Below are positions 63,974 through 64,000 of a stretch of 64,000 nucleotides of DNA, one piece after another. The stretch spans positions 6,606,048 to 6,670,047 of the forward strand of contig NZ_CP012150.1 in NCBI RefSeq assembly GCF_001187505.1. The letters run 5' to 3'. The translations under genes were made by a program, and so were the position numbers. Source of the stretch: Mycolicibacterium goodii (GTDB taxonomy: Bacteria > Actinomycetota > Actinomycetes > Mycobacteriales > Mycobacteriaceae). How positions within the stretch are numbered: the first letter of the stretch is position 1; every line of letters starts with the position of its first letter. Under the pieces are notes generated by a model. It was given only the letters and a program-made list of their open reading frames with translations. It made no database searches and was not told the origin of the DNA.

Positions 63974-64000
63974 TGGACCTCCACCTCGGGGTTCTCGGCG
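63970..64000 (-). CDS. C-terminal end of an upstream gene of the dehydratase operon (partial)
   Basis: Only ~9 codons and the stop are visible: ...AENPEVEVQ-stop, with TGA at 63970-63972 overlapping the medium subunit's GTG start (GTGA). In dehydratase operons the large catalytic subunit lies here, possibly fused to other subunits, but the fragment is too short to identify. Confidence 0.5.
   Translation of the reverse strand, partial: AENPEVEVQ

Overview
The window is high-GC actinobacterial chromosome. The conserved gene order (guaA; guaB2-guaB3; sigD with its anti-sigma gene; whiB3; groES-groEL1; alr-tsaE-tsaB-rimI-tsaD; gadB; nnrD; glmS; a pair of small ESX-like genes; glmM; rplM-rpsI) matches the Mycobacterium tuberculosis Rv3396c-Rv3443c segment. 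Protein sequences and extra catabolic genes point to a fast-growing Mycolicibacterium of the M. smegmatis group. This is from recall of families and gene order; no search was run. No rRNA, tRNA or CRISPR array was seen.

Layout. 1-2.0 kb: a polar amino-acid ABC transporter and a TetR regulator with a tandem palindromic operator. 2.0-3.6 kb: guaA. 3.6-7.0 kb: a lower-GC, decaying accessory island holding a type VII secretion (ESX)-like small gene split by an IS110-family element, two overlapping small membrane proteins, and the broken remains of a T7SS substrate with a C-terminal amidase-like domain. 7.1-10.3 kb: a beta-phosphoglucomutase-like HAD enzyme and a GH65 glycosidase/phosphorylase. 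10.3-17.8 kb (minus): tautomerase, benzoylformate decarboxylase-like enzyme, PhoU, ChoD, GuaB3, GuaB2. 17.9-21.7 kb: DUF5319 protein, rsdA-sigD, a hypothetical, whiB3. 21.7-30 kb: TetR/SDR/hydrolase, enoyl-CoA hydratase-like protein, class III cyclase, a low-complexity exported protein and an exported hydrolase. 30-40.4 kb (minus): groEL1, groES under a CIRCE element, the translationally coupled t6A cluster, alr, gadB and a frameshifted nnrD. 40.5-46.2 kb: MocR regulator, a damaged EamA transporter, and a 2.3-kb oxidoreductase cassette bracketed by two 79-bp direct repeats. 46.2-57.3 kb: glmS, glmM, ESX-like pair, ribosomal proteins S9 and L13. 57.3-64 kb (minus): ethanolamine permease, ethanolamine ammonia-lyase, and part of a B12-dependent diol/glycerol dehydratase operon with its reactivase.

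How genes work together. GuaA, GuaB2 and probably GuaB3 handle guanine nucleotide synthesis. GlmS and GlmM feed UDP-GlcNAc, and Alr feeds D-alanine, into peptidoglycan. TsaB, TsaD and TsaE with RimI make t6A on tRNA and acetylate proteins. SigD/RsdA and WhiB3 are global regulators. Eat-EutBC and the diol dehydratase genes form a B12-dependent block turning ethanolamine and diols into aldehydes.

Several genes carry small, datable lesions: the IS insertion, a 14-bp tandem duplication in the EamA gene, single-base shifts in nnrD and the transposase, and an amber stop in a luciferase-like remnant. The most unusual structures are the 79-bp repeat-bounded cassette and the IS110/T7SS island.
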